Below, piece by piece: positions 11,487 to 22,736 of a stretch of DNA of 64,000 nucleotides. Position numbers and translations under genes: made by a program. Under the pieces are notes generated by a model. It was not told the origin of the DNA, made no database searches, and saw only the letters and a program-made list of their open reading frames with translations. The stretch comes from Chiua virens (Eukaryota > Basidiomycota > Agaricomycetes > Boletales > Boletaceae): assembly GCA_019787685.1 (NCBI GenBank), contig JAHNUO010000004.1, positions 1,426,001 through 1,490,000 on the forward strand. Direction: 5' to 3'. Within the stretch, counting starts at the first letter, position 1. Each line of letters opens with the position of its first letter.

Positions 11487-13851
11487 ATGACTAGTATCTC
11501 GGAAAGAGTGTATGCCCTCGTTCACTCCCGCAGGACATTGACCAGCGCATTCGCCAATGTCACCGAAGTGGCCGATCACGATGATGATGTGTCCCCCGGC
11601 CAACTCGCCAAGACACTCTACGACTCAGACGAGCATGCCAGTCACCATGACGGTGATCCTGCCAAGAAACACCATATGATCCCCGGCGGCAGACATATAG
11701 AGGCGTTCAAAGCACTCTTCCATGACACGGGGAAGAAGGACGTAGAGCGTATTCAGGCAATCGAGCCAACGCAGGAGGACCTCGATTTGGCTGCTCAATG
11801 CGGTGATTTCGGATCGCGACCCAGCGATCTGTTTCTCAAGGTCAGTACGATATCAATACGTATCGTTCGTCATGGCAGCGCTAGATTACAATATGCATTG
11901 ATTTAGATATATGTGGACGTCCTGGCCACACTAGATACCAACCCCTGGGCCGGTGTCGTTTCCCCACCCCTTTTGGGCTCCAGAGGGGTCGTAAACTTGT
12001 CTATTATATCCGTGTAGGATTTTCAACCAAGGGCGAGTTTCAATGGCTGAGATGATTTCAGGATACCAGATATTATGCAGCATTATCACGACTGTATCGT
12101 CAACGCGGAGCATGAAGTTTTTCTCGCTACCAACTACTGGGAAGCGTCCAAGGCGTCCAAGTACGTCTGTGAAGCCTTCAAAGAGCTATCAAAAAGAGCG
12201 GAGAAACGGGGGAAGAAAGTCGTCGTGAAGATGATATACGACCGCGCGAATTTAAAGATGCTCACGGAGAGCCACGTCCTTGTCGAGGAAAAAGAATGGT
12301 TAAGTGATGAAGTCAAACTACCAAGGCGGAGCGAGATGCCATGGCTCGACTTTGAGCTCGTGAACTTTCACCAGTAAGTGACTCGTCTTAAATTGGAGGT
12401 TTTGAGTGTACCAAGAATTCAACGCATCCCAAGACCTTTATTAGGAACCTTCCACTGCAAATTCATGATCGTTGACCGTAAAGTAGCACTGGTGAACTCC
12501 AACAATATTCAAGACCGCGCGAACATGGAGATGATGGTGCATCTGGAAGGTCCCAGTCGTGGACAGCCTTTACGATACAGCCCTCCTTAGTTGGTTTAGG
12601 TCGATGCACCCGAGGGTGCCCTTGCTGGACCGTCGACCATTCGAGAAACCCGAGGGCGGTTACAAGTTTGGAATGGAGAACGATTGCGCGTCAATAAAAC
12701 TCCTGGATGGAAGGAGAGGCGCAGAGTTATACCACAAGTTGACTAATGAAGCCATCCCCGCTGATGCAACAATATTGGATGACAAAATCTTCGTCTCGGG
12801 CAAATACCAGACGGTTACGGAACATCTAAGTCGGTTCTTGTCGTATATGCACGATCTCAAGTATTGATGTCTTTGATCCTAGATGCAGATAATCAGCCCA
12901 ACACCCAAGCAACTATCGAATATGAGTTGCTAAAATCATCTGATGATGAATACCTACCTCACAGCTTCTACGCACCGCATGGCGAATGTCCTATGGTTCT
13001 CTTGAATCGTGCGCCCTACGGACAACTGGGGAATCCGGATAATGCGATACTCAACCCGCAAGATGCTGCCTGGCTTGCGGCATTGAAGTACGCGAAGAAA
13101 AACGTATTCATACAGTCGCCGACGTTTAACGCGGAACCCGTGGTAGAAGGTGTCTTAAATGCTGTCCGTCGTGGGATCGAATGCACGCTATACATAGATG
13201 TTGGATACAACGACGGAGGAGAAGTGTTGCCCGGACAAGGTGGGATCAACGAAGAAGTCTCGAAGCAGATGTTTGCACAGCTGAACGAAGAGGAGAAGGA
13301 AAGGCTTAGATTCTATTGGTATACTGGTAAGCATCAATACGATCTATGATGGCATTGCGTCGTAAGGTGCAATGATTTCTCCACAGGAAAGGACCAGATC
13401 AAGCCAATCAACGCACATCTGCAGAAAAGGAACTGCCACGTACGTGTTTCGTTGACTTTCCTGTGTTATTTAAATTTTATTCCGACTGTGGTCAAGGTGA
13501 AACTGATGATCATTGATGATGCTGTGGGCATCGCTGGAAATGGAAATCAAGGTGAGCTTCTGAGCCACTTCGCGGCCTTGTTTTACTGGACGAGCGGCAG
13601 ATACACAATCCTGGTATCACAGCCAGGAAGTGAACGTGATGATAGATAATGCGGCGGTCTGCAAAGACTGGCGGGACACGATCCGGAGGGTGCAGAACAC
13701 GCACCTTCATGAGTTGCAAAAGGATGGGATCTACCTGGACAAAGATGGGAATCCACTGACGGACTCTACGGGGGTGACGAGTGGCCTGAGGGGTATTATT
13801 AAGGGCGTGCAGGGCTCAATTGCTCGGGCGCGTGGCAAGGGCGGATTTTAG
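11487..13851 (+). CDS. Phospholipase D superfamily protein with two HKD motifs
   Basis: PLD-fold enzymes cleave or transfer phosphodiester bonds; family members act on phospholipids or make cardiolipin-like lipids. The ATG at 11487 gives MTSISERVYALVHSRR. Exon 1 ends at 11840 and exon 2 starts at 11907. The first catalytic motif is HCKFMIVD near 12460, followed by NSNNIQDRANMEMMVHLEG. The second motif is HVKLMIIDD, assembled across an intron near 13440-13497, followed by GIAGNGNQDTQSWYHSQE. Both HxKx4D motifs are complete, so an active enzyme is expected. The protein has no obvious signal peptide or membrane segment. An insertion-like extra base near 12555 splits EGP from VVDSLYDTALLSW. The gene sits inside the arrestin-like cluster on the same strand; a functional tie is not shown. 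The substrate is unknown. Confidence 0.85.
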
Positions 13852-14237
13852 TCGCCTCACGGGCAGGACAGGAGGAGGTGTCACATTGGGACGCGTTGAT
13901 TAGTCATCCACGTAAATTGATCCATGTGGTCAGCGGAGCGGCCATGCAATCCTGCATTCGCCAACATGCTCGTTGGAAACTTTATCCAAACGTGCTGAAG
14001 TCTACCAGCTTATCTGCGAATTCAACATTCATCTGGCAGTCCGAACAGCTCCCTCATTTAATTCTGCGGTCATCGTAATACACAGCTGCCTCTCGTCGAC
14101 CCGCCGGGCGGAGTGGGAAGCTAGTTTTAAGTATAGCTCGACGAACCATATGGCGGAAGATCTCTACCGATAAACCGATCACACGTTCACCGCTCATCTC
14201 TGAGTGACTCTGTTTTACAGCTTTTCAGAGTACTCCC
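13852..14237. other. Intergenic region between PLD gene and arrestin-like C
   Basis: Nothing coding was supported. It holds the PLD 3' end and the promoter of the next gene, with no clear TATA word. Confidence 0.35.
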
Positions 14238-15927
14238 ATGACCACAGCGAGGCTTCCCGAGTATGCTGCTCCTCCCCAACTCCTCTCCCCAAGTTACACT
14301 GCTATACCGCGAACACATGAGTACCGGCTCGCGCTCAACCCTCGCCTGCGGCCCAACAGAGCACCCCGCTCGTTCGTTAAACAGACTAAAAGTGGTAATC
14401 TCTGTCTGAGATTAGTTGACCAGGATGAGCGGGTAGCGCTTCCAGGTTATGGCCTTGGAGCCACCATCCAAGGAGTAGTAGAAATTGGCAAGTCTGAGGG
14501 TGTGCATAGTGTTGAAGTACAAGTGGGTTCTTCGTTCTTCGGGCGGGGCGAGATCTGACGACCCTTTCTTCAGGTCGAAGGTATTCTCAAACTGGAAGAG
14601 GTGGGGGAAGGCGGAACGTCGATTCATATGCTTCTATCAAGTAAGAACATTCTCTGGATCAAAGATAGGATTCAGGATGCACCATGCCCCAATTCGCTAC
14701 GATTCAACTACACGCTTCCCACAACTTATTCCGACGGCGACAGGTCGTATGTACGTATCCGCTTATAGTTATGTTTCAGTGCGACACTGACCACATGCTA
14801 GTTTTTGCCACCAAGTTTTGAGGCTTGTCTTTCCGGCCTCCCAGGATTTCGGGCCCTTGTCAGTTATAGTTTGAGCGCGGTCGTGGCCAAACCAAACGAT
14901 GTGTCTAACATGGTTAAATCCACATTTCTACGACGAGATGATTGGTATGTTGGCGCGCATATCGCGTGTTGATTATTAATCATGTGTGTTTTTGCACAGG
15001 ACGGTTTCTACCTCGTTCTTGTACCACCCTCGCACTCGCCCCTCTGTGCCCATACCTTCTCCACTCGCGACGACTCCGTCGAGCAGCGGTTTTATCGAAA
15101 CGCCACAATGGAAACTGTTTTCCGCAACAGTTGTAGCCAATCAACGAGACACGCGAGATCTTGTGGCCAAGGTTTGTTTCAATATGCGTGTATACCTTTG
15201 TGCGCCGCTGTGACACTGTTATATTAGCTCTACATCCCCGCGGCGCGTATATTCTGTGTTCGCCAACCTATTCCATTCCATCTATCTTTCCACTCCGACC
15301 CCGATTCATTGCGTAGCTTCTTACCACTTAGTCCCGTGGTTAGTGCAATCGCTGCAAAGAGGCAAGCAACGAAAATCCAGCTCATGCGACAGACGACCGT
15401 GGATGTTCGGTGAGCCGGGTCGTGAAATAAGCACGCACCATCCTGACAAGGTTCTAGAAATGCGATCATTCTGGGCACCAAAGCAGATATTTGGCGAGTG
15501 GATTGTATTGGTGAAGGTGCATTCAGAAATGCTGTTCGTATGGAAGCCAAATCTTGCTTGGACAGTATTCTGATACCACGTAAAGGGAACTGGGGTTGGC
15601 TGGGCAGCGTTCTCCGGGGATATTTTTATCAGCGATGAGATTGCGGTCGGAGGGTTCAGAGCCAGTGGTTTCTCCGTACGGGTATGACATTCTAGTTTGT
15701 GTGCAATCACGGTCTACTGAACCAGACCACAGGACTATTTGGTACTGACTGTGATGCCTCTTGACCTTTCCAAATCAGCTTTCAAGGAACTCAGGATGGT
15801 TGTACCCCTCCGACTAGTCACTGATCGTTGGAACGTGGATGGGGCGGGTCTCGGAGTATATGGGCCTCCATCCATATCATCATCCGAGGAGCTCGGTGCA
15901 GAACCTGAGCTTCCATATAGCTCATAG
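14238..15927 (+). CDS. Arrestin-like domain protein, cluster member C
   Basis: This is the third family member. The start at 14238 gives MTTARLPEYAAPPQLLSPSY, then LCLRLVDQDERVALPGYGLG. After an intron (donor at GTGGGT) come VEGILKLEEVGEGG, GFRALVSYSLSAVVAK, LYHPRTRPSVPIP and LYIPAARIFCVRQPIPFH. The region around 15400-15600 seemed frame-broken at first. It resolves with a 52-base intron (GTTCGT to GTAAAG) that joins ADIWRVDCIGEGAFRNA to GTGVGWAAFSGDIFIS. The C-terminus has VVPLRLVTDRWNVDG and a 25-residue tail. It is the most complete of the three and closest to the usual agaricomycete family pattern. The arrestin-like fold is inferred from block order; no biochemical role can be given. Confidence 0.72.
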
Positions 15928-16187
15928 AAGAACCCAGTTGCTCACGATACATGGGTTCCCGCTGTGTTATGCACATTGCAGCGAGGTTCTCAAAGTCATT
16001 TTTCAAGGCATGCCTTTGCATGCAGTACTTAATGTTATTGTCATACTGAGCGGACACTCGCCGCATCGCGTAATTAGATATCCTCTGATTCGAACGACCT
16101 TACGTCATGCCGTGGATACCATCTTATGAACAGTTTGTGATGTCATATCACGTGTATCTTTAGGATATATTTCTCCTAGCAAGTTTA

Positions 16188-16841
16188 ATGTCTAACGTTT
16201 TAACCACCAAGCAAATCATCATGGCTAGCGAAACGATTTCTTCAGAGAACGTTCGTAATGTCGTACCGTCGATTGACACAGAACAGCGTCAAGCGTCGGC
16301 TTCCTTTACGACGAACCCGGCGAGTACCTCTCCTCAGCAACGGGGTACGTCACGCGCGCTAGCACTCGAGCCTCGAAGAGCTGAGTTCCCGTAAGCTTCT
16401 ATTCCATCAGACGTACGTGCGATACCTGCGGACCAAATTAAGAAGCCGTCCGAGGTCAACCGGGATGACCCCAACATCAACGTCGTAGAACTGCCGCCAC
16501 ATAGCCCGACGTTCAAGGAGCAAATCTACGGTGAGTATTGCCTCGTGGCTGTACAATCTAGACCGAGTTTTTTGATCTGGCGAACGAACTGTATCACAGG
16601 TTATGGCAGGGTAAGGGCACTCTGAATCTGACTTCGGGTTTACTGATTGGTGCGTCTTTTTGTGATGCGTAAACAGTTGGTCCGTGGCACGGTAGGTTGC
16701 ACTGTTGTGTTGTCGAGGATGGGATTGAAATCATGGATGACGACCATACAGGTGCTTGGTAACCCCGACGCCAAGGAGGAAGGATCAGAAATACTTCGCG
16801 GGGAACGGTCTGTTCCTCAGCGTCGAGCATCCACCAAGTGA
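16188..16841 (+). CDS. Small hypothetical protein with CsbD-like C-terminal block
   Basis: I do not recognise a named family with certainty. The ATG at 16188 opens MSNVLTTKQIIMASET; a second in-frame ATG at 16221 is also possible. The protein is short, hydrophilic and rich in Ser, Thr and charged residues. Five exons are joined by GT/AG introns: GTACGT after QQRG, GTGAGT after KEQIYG, GTAAGG, GTAGGT, then a last exon ending at a TGA at 16839-16841. The joined C-terminal block reads FKEQIYGYGRLVRGTVLG followed by NPDAKEEGSEILRGE. That resembles the repeat spacing of CsbD-like stress proteins and of many small agaricomycete hypotheticals. Clean splicing frames argue for a real gene. Function is unknown. 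Confidence 0.6.
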
Positions 16842-17176
16842 GGGGAGCAGACTTGAAGCTTCAAGTTGTACAATAATCTGTAGTATAGCGTGGATGACCG
16901 GAGCAATTGTTGTAAGTAACTTGTGTAACATGAAGTTCAAGATCTAGGGTTGGTAGTTGTTGCTGCGCTTGGATCTAAGATCTGCACCAACGAGCGCTAA
17001 ATGTCTGGTAAAGGCTAAACTCCTAAAAAAATTTCTCTGCTTGGGAAGGTTCTTGGATACTCGTCAAGCAAGCTCGAGGTTGCAGGTTACGGTCTGGTCC
17101 GAGAAGTTCTGGCTGGTCGTAAGAAAGCGGGTGAACATTAAATAACCGGATCTGACAACTAAAAAACGGAAAGCTC
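16842..17176. other. Intergenic region before QNG1
   Basis: About 335 bases with no credible exon. It is AT-richer toward the right end and probably holds the QNG1 promoter. Confidence 0.35.
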
Positions 17177-18727
17177 ATGACCTTCATCAGACCCACTGGC
17201 AAAATGTTGTCCGTGGCAAACCCCGTCGACCCCCTCGGGTCCAACCAAACGTTATGCGAAAGAAAGATGATAGATCCAACACAGCAGATACCCGTGAGGA
17301 CTATCAATCCCGTCGTTCCGAGTTGTGAATATGCGCTGGCGGTGAGCCATGCCTCTCTTAGTTTGTACTCATTTTTGACGTCAAACTTGACAGCAAACGA
17401 ACATCGTACAACTCAGTACGTATGGAGTAAAAAAGGCAGCCGAATATGTGCGTATCTACTTGCGTGCGCTGATCTCGCTGGAGACGCTGACGGCAGAACT
17501 ATAAGATTTCACTTAGGATGTGTGCGGAGTCATACACACCCAGGACATGGCGGACCCATCCGTTGCATATCTGTCCCCCGGAGCCGTACTCTGCGAGAGA
17601 GACACTCACGAAGGAGTGTCTGAACTGGATATTCCTAATCGCATCGCTCAACTTTAGTTTCTGGTCGGAAAAGCACGGCAGCGCGGAGCGGTACGGAGTA
17701 GAGTGGCGGACAGGATGGGACGCGGAGTCACGCACCGTTCACACGGGATACTGGAGTCTTGTCGCTGCCCTTGAATCGGGGTGAGTTCTGGTGCATTCTC
17801 TGCGTGCATGTGACGGTAATTTTTGATGAGTAGCACTTGAGGAGAACATTCCGATCACCGACCCGGTATTTTACGCGTCCGAGGCGCTTTGTCCTGACAC
17901 GCTTATCGCACATGTCTTCCGTGCCGCGTCAGTGTCAACAGAGCAAATGCCGTTGCTCAAGGAGCGGATTGCGATCATGAGACAGGTCGGCACCATCCTC
18001 TGCGACGTACGTCATCGATCCATTGATCGCCGCATCCCACGACTGAACTGACAACCGCAGAACTTTGGCGGATCGTACGCGGGATTTTTGAGCAACTTCC
18101 AGAGATCCCGCCGCGGCCTCGGAACCGCGTTGGAACTTGTCCAGACCGTCGTCGACACTTTCCCCTGTTTTAGAGACGAGCGATCTCTCGGCGGTCATCG
18201 GGGTATGTGTCCGTGTCCTCTTTCTGTAGCTTTGGTCCCACATCTGTCGTGTAGTCTGCTTTTGGAAGCGCGCCCAGATTCTTGTTGCTGAAACGTGGGC
18301 CGCGTTCTTTCCCGTTGACCCCTCGGCTCCGCATCCCCTCTTCCCTAGCCGGCTGGGTCCGTGTATATCCGAACTCACCATGTTCGCCGACTACCGTGTT
18401 CCCCAGATCCTCCATCATTTGGGCATACTTGTTTATCCGCCCTTGCTCCAGGAAAAGCTGAGGGATGGTGAGAATGTCCCGCCAGGGTCGGACGAGGAAA
18501 TCAGCTTGCGGGCGGCAAGCATCATCGGCGTCGAGCACCTGAGGGACGAGATTGGGAGACTACGCGGCGACGACGGCAGACGAGAATGTCAGGAGATCAA
18601 CAGCGTATTGATAGACTTTTATCTGTGGGACTTGGCCAAGGAAATTGAGAGTGGTAACGACAGAGTAGAGGGAATCGAGTGCGTGGAAATTCTCCCCGCC
18701 CATAGAACGAGGAGTATATGGTACTAG
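17177..18727 (+). CDS. QNG1: Queuosine 5'-phosphate N-glycosylase/hydrolase (queuosine salvage protein, DUF2419)
   Basis: Members of this family release the base queuine from queuosine 5'-phosphate so that eukaryotes, which cannot make it, can put it into tRNA wobble positions. The N-terminus contains ANPVDPLGSN. After small exons comes TWRTHPLHI, LTKECLNWIFLIASLNFSF and WSEKHGSAERYGVEWRTGW. Further exons give EALCPDTLIAHVFRAA, NFGGSYAGFLSNF, and, after a GTATGT intron, WKRAQILVAETWAAF. The signature FADYRVPQILHHLGILVYPP, then EEISLRAASIIGVEHLRDEI and IDFYLWDLA, are diagnostic of the family. The gene ends at 18727 and converges on the next gene with a gap of only 63 bases. The exact start (17177 or the next ATG) is uncertain. 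Confidence 0.9.
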
Positions 18728-18790
18728 ACACGACTTATTAGACTATAATTAGTGCAATCTAATCATTGGCCCATTCCGAGATCGGTGCAG

Positions 18791-20585
18791 TTAATTAGTG
18801 CATCCCTCCGTTTTCCGTTTTCTAGAGCGCACGTTCAAATTTGCAAAGTTCCTTTTTTCCGGAGCCACCCACTCCATCCTTATCGCCTCGAAAATATCCT
18901 TTTCCTTATCACTGGTCATCATTTCCCAATATCCACCCTGCTCCTCAATACTCCGTTTATCCATGTCATCGACCTGAGTCGTCGCCGCATCTTGCCATTT
19001 CCACAACCCATACTCGTTGAGACGCAAACCGAGTTGAGATGCAGCCCTGCGTATAGCTAGATTGAATTGCAGGTCCCCTGTCAGTGCTATCAGGGCTGCA
19101 CCTGCACACTGACGCGGTACATAACTGGATGTCACAGTCAAGATGCTGGCCAGACGCAAAGCATTCGCAGATGAAAAACGCACTGCATCTCGCAGCTGAA
19201 AAACTGGCCCTGACACTGGTGCACGCCTTGAATTCGTTCTGCCCTCGTCTCCCATCCATTCCCTTCTGTCTCTACTGCAGTGCGTTCAGGTACTCTGATG
19301 ATTCCCTCCCATTTTTGCGCGCCGACCGCGATGGTAGTGGCAAGAAGACCCCGGCACTCGAGTGGCGAGATGATCTCTGTCGAGAATATGGCCGTGTCTG
19401 GTAGGCCTGTAGGCTTGACCCTTGTCTCAGGATGGTTCGCAAAGGGCGTAGGTATGATGTCATATTTAGCTTTTTGTTTTACAGTAGAGTCAATGCTCAG
19501 AGAACCCTCGGGCGGAAATATACCAGTGGTTTGCGGATGAAGGACCACGAGTGTGATGTGCTGCGCGTTAGCTGCCCCACGACGACTGAGTCAAATATGA
19601 GAAGAGGCCACGAGCACCAGGATGTGAGGCTCACAAGTCACCACTCAACAAAACAGTATATTTGGATGAAATATTATTTGTCACAAAGTCCTGTTGCAAT
19701 ATGTGAATGGCGAATAGGGAAGAGTGTCACGCGATGCGTACCAGAACGGCTGATGCTTGTTCATGAGTCATACAGCGATCGAAGCCAATCATGTATTTCA
19801 CATTAATACGCTGAGCGCGGCTCAACATTTGGAAGAATACGGGCTCTCTGAGATCCTGTAAGGATTTACAACCCGCTTCATAAAGCACATTGGCCTTTGA
19901 TGATCTGGGTATGCAGAAATGAAATATGTGGGTAGAATGACAATAAATCGGATAGCAATAAATCTCATACCCTATCCCACTGACACTTGACAATGAGGCT
20001 ACCACCTGCTCTTTACGCAGCTCCTCGAGGGTCTTTTGAGATTTGACTTTTGTGCGCTCCGGTAATAAGTGGTCTACGTCTTTAACCTTCTTCGACTTGC
20101 GGGGTGTGGGTAGTTCCTGTGCCCCGTAAGGGAATGAGGTTGTGAAACGTCAATAGAGTTGAACCACCCACGGACATAGGGAGTCCCAGACAGGTAAGCC
20201 TCTATGCGCTTCGAGATGCGTACACCTATTCCTTCAAGCTAGCCAGACCCATGAGACAAGAGTGAATTTTACAGACAGAGAGGAACTTGCATGCTTAACT
20301 TGCTCGACTGACCGAACTTGCTCAGGGAGCTGCCCAATGGCGCTGATCGCTTTCGAGTAAGCCCGCACCTTGTAAGAGTTCGAGGACGTGGAGGCCTTCT
20401 CTTCTTCCATGTCTGGCTGCTCGTTAGCAATCTGGTTAGTTTGGGCGACGATACTCACAGCGTGTCAGTATTTGGGTCAACTCCTCATTTGGCCCTGCCA
20501 GTGGAGAGCTTGAATGGTGTCTTAGACACGCTCGTGCGAAAGGAGGCAAAGAGGCCGTTCGAATTTTAAGGAGTGTCGAAAACAT
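18791..20585 (-). CDS. DNA polymerase X family (beta-like) protein with degenerate catalytic motifs
   Basis: The gene starts at 20585 with MFSTLLKIRTASLPPFARAC and then LRHHSSS, a leader that looks like a mitochondrial presequence. The next exon has SNSYKVRAYSKAISAIGQLP, the 8-kDa domain helix, then LEGIGVRISKRIEAYLSG, a helix-hairpin-helix. Further exons give LYEAGCKSLQDLREPVFFQ and, after an intron, NISSKYTVLLSGDFRRG with a consensus GTGAGC donor. The palm follows as AANAQHITLVVLHPQ, then AVGAQKWEGIIRVPERTA. After an 80-base intron comes RLASILTVTSSYVPRQCAGA, LTGDLQFNLAIRRAASQLG and LNEYGLWKW, ending EWVAPEKRNFANL. Family membership is clear. The usual DxD and RxD metal-binding acids are not at their expected places, so enzyme activity is doubtful. 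It shares a 142-base divergent promoter with SFH1. Confidence 0.82.
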
Positions 20586-20727
20586 AGCAGTCGACGACGA
20601 CGACGTTGAGCGCGTAAAGGTGTCCTTCAAGTTCGGGATTCGGGAAGACGCGCTTGGCGGGGTGGTGTTTATGTAACACGCGTCTTTCGAGTTCACTGCC
20701 AAGCCGCTGTTGAGACTGTCCTCGACG
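20586..20727. promoter_or_regulatory. Divergent promoter, polymerase X-like gene / SFH1
   Basis: Only 142 bases separate the two start codons, so the two genes must share promoter sequence. Open frames from both genes read back into the stretch by chance. Confidence 0.55.
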
Positions 20728-22736
20728 ATGGCCGACACACCGCCCCAAGCATCGACATCGTACCCGACGACGAACATGACCAGTCTCACAGATGCCCAGC
20801 TCAGGCAGACAATCACCCAGTTGTCCAATGCCGCAACAAGCCAATTTCAACCATACATTGCACCCGGCGCACAGGCTGCGCCATCCAAGGGTCAGTCCTG
20901 TCCCCCGTAGCCATCGTGCTCGGTCTGACGTACTCTTAGCCTACCTAAAAAATATTCATACGTGGTCAGTCGGCGACGACAACACCCAAGACTGGGACGC
21001 GTTCCCGCACCAGGGCTGCCAAAGCTGCACCCGCGACGCCCACCCCAACAGCCTACGTCCCCGCGGCATACCAACCCCACCCACCGCCAGTGCCCGCCGC
21101 ACCCGTCGCGCCGCCACCTCCACCCAACCCGCCACCACATCCCCTTCCGGTGACCACACAAGCGCTCCACTCCACATACCCGTCTCGTCTCCGCACAGGT
21201 GCAACCCTACTAATGCAACCCATCCTGAATGTGTCCTCTGCTACAGCACGCACGTCCAGTCGCCGCGGAGGCCTGGTCAACTACACCGAACCAGGGTCAG
21301 GGGATGAATTCCCTGATGCTGGTGCTATTGACTCAGACGACTCAGACTTCGTCGCAAGTGGAGGCACTCGGACAGCTTTACGACAGTCCAGATCACGCAT
21401 GGGTAGTGGAATGTTAGTCTTCCATTCTGGGAGCGGGCTATCAACACCCCAACCCCAACCATTACAACCCCTGCAACATCTGAGACCAGTACAACCTGAG
21501 AAGGCGGAGCTGGAACAGAGCTATCTGGGTATGATCCCTCCATCCCGGTTTATTAAACCCAAACCCGTTGGCCCCACTGCACACGAATATCCGTGAGTCT
21601 TCTCCCGTATATTCAATGGAAATACGATGACCCACCGTCCATTTTCTGTGATATTGATCATCGATCTCAATATGGCGGAATGCACAGATCCGCAGAGTCC
21701 CTTGAAACTCATTCCTTGAAACGTACATCCCTCGTTCCCATTCGTGTCGAGTTCGAGACCGAAACGCAGAGAATTCGAGACTGTTTCGTCTGGAATCTCT
21801 ACGAAACGCTGATCAAGCCCGAAACATTTGCAAACATTTTCTGCATGGACCTTGATTTACCGATCATCCCTTGGGCCGAGACCGTTGCCAATCAAATTAG
21901 GGCACAGCTCGAAGAGCACGAGGGTGTTGCTTCTTTGGATTTGGGTATAGACGACTATATTCACAGGCACGTGGACAGGGATGGTGAAAATGTTGAAGAG
22001 ATTCCCGAGTGCAGAGTCATTCTCAGCGTGAGTTGTCATGTTGCGTTCGTCTTCGTTTTGTTTTCCATCTTCCCACTTCGGTTGGCCCTAATTGAACGTG
22101 CGCACAATGCGAAGACCGCTGACTAAGTTCCATTGGCGCATCCCACACATAGATTGACGTACAGATAGCTACCTACCACCTCCTCGACCATATCGAATGG
22201 GATCTCCTCTCCCCCCTAACACCAGAGGCATTTTCTCAACAGCTCTGTGCTGAACTGGGACTATCCGGAGAAGCAGTCCCACTCATTGCACATGCAGTAC
22301 ATGAGGAGCTGATCAAACATAAAAAAGATGCCATCGAATGGGGTGTCATAGCGGGAGAACGCGAACCAGCATCCTCTACAACAGAGGGGCCTGCGGGAGG
22401 AAGCACTTTCGTGGGTAGCAGTGGTATGGTGATGAAAGACAAGACTGGTCTCGGCCTTGGAGGATGGGGACGAACACCGAAAGACGGGAGGGGACCGAAA
22501 ACCCTGAAGAGCGTGTGGAGGGAATGGTCCGAGGCCGAGGAGTTCAGGACACGATTCGAGGTGCTGAGTGCAGAGGAAGTGGAAAGGAGGGAGATGGAGA
22601 AAGAAAGGGCCACCAGGTGTGTTACATTCCTTCACGTGACGCGTCGACGATTCCTGGCCCGCTGACCTCGGTGATCTGCAGACGGTTGCGTAGAGAGACG
22701 TCAAAATTTCAGACAACACGGACCAGGCGACGGTGA
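20728..22736 (+). CDS. SFH1: SNF5/SMARCB1-family chromatin remodelling subunit (Sfh1-like)
   Basis: SNF5-family proteins are core subunits of RSC or SWI/SNF remodelling complexes in the nucleus. The ATG at 20728 gives MADTPPQASTSYP. A proline-rich low-complexity region follows (around 21060-21200), then TARTSSRRGGLVNYTEPGSG and GMIPPSRFIKPKPVGPTAHEYP. The SNF5 domain starts with SLVPIRVEFETETQRIRDCF and runs through WNLYETLIKPETFANIFC, PWAETVANQIRAQLEEH, an intron near 22029-22160, then DVQIATYHLLDHIEWDLL and ELIKHKKDAIEWGVI. The last intron (GTGTGT to CTGCAG) joins ERATR to RLRRETSKFQ and a TGA at 22734-22736. No frame breaks were needed. RSC (Sfh1) is preferred to SWI/SNF (Snf5) because of the shorter length, but that is a judgement. 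Confidence 0.88.

Noticed and set aside
15530..15600. Frame break in arrestin-like gene C
   Set aside because: A 52-base GTTCGT to GTAAAG intron restores the family sequence on both sides.
19200..19640. Apparent frame breaks and pseudogene status of the polymerase X-like gene
   Set aside because: Introns with good donors (GTGAGC; GTAGAG) join all conserved blocks in frame.
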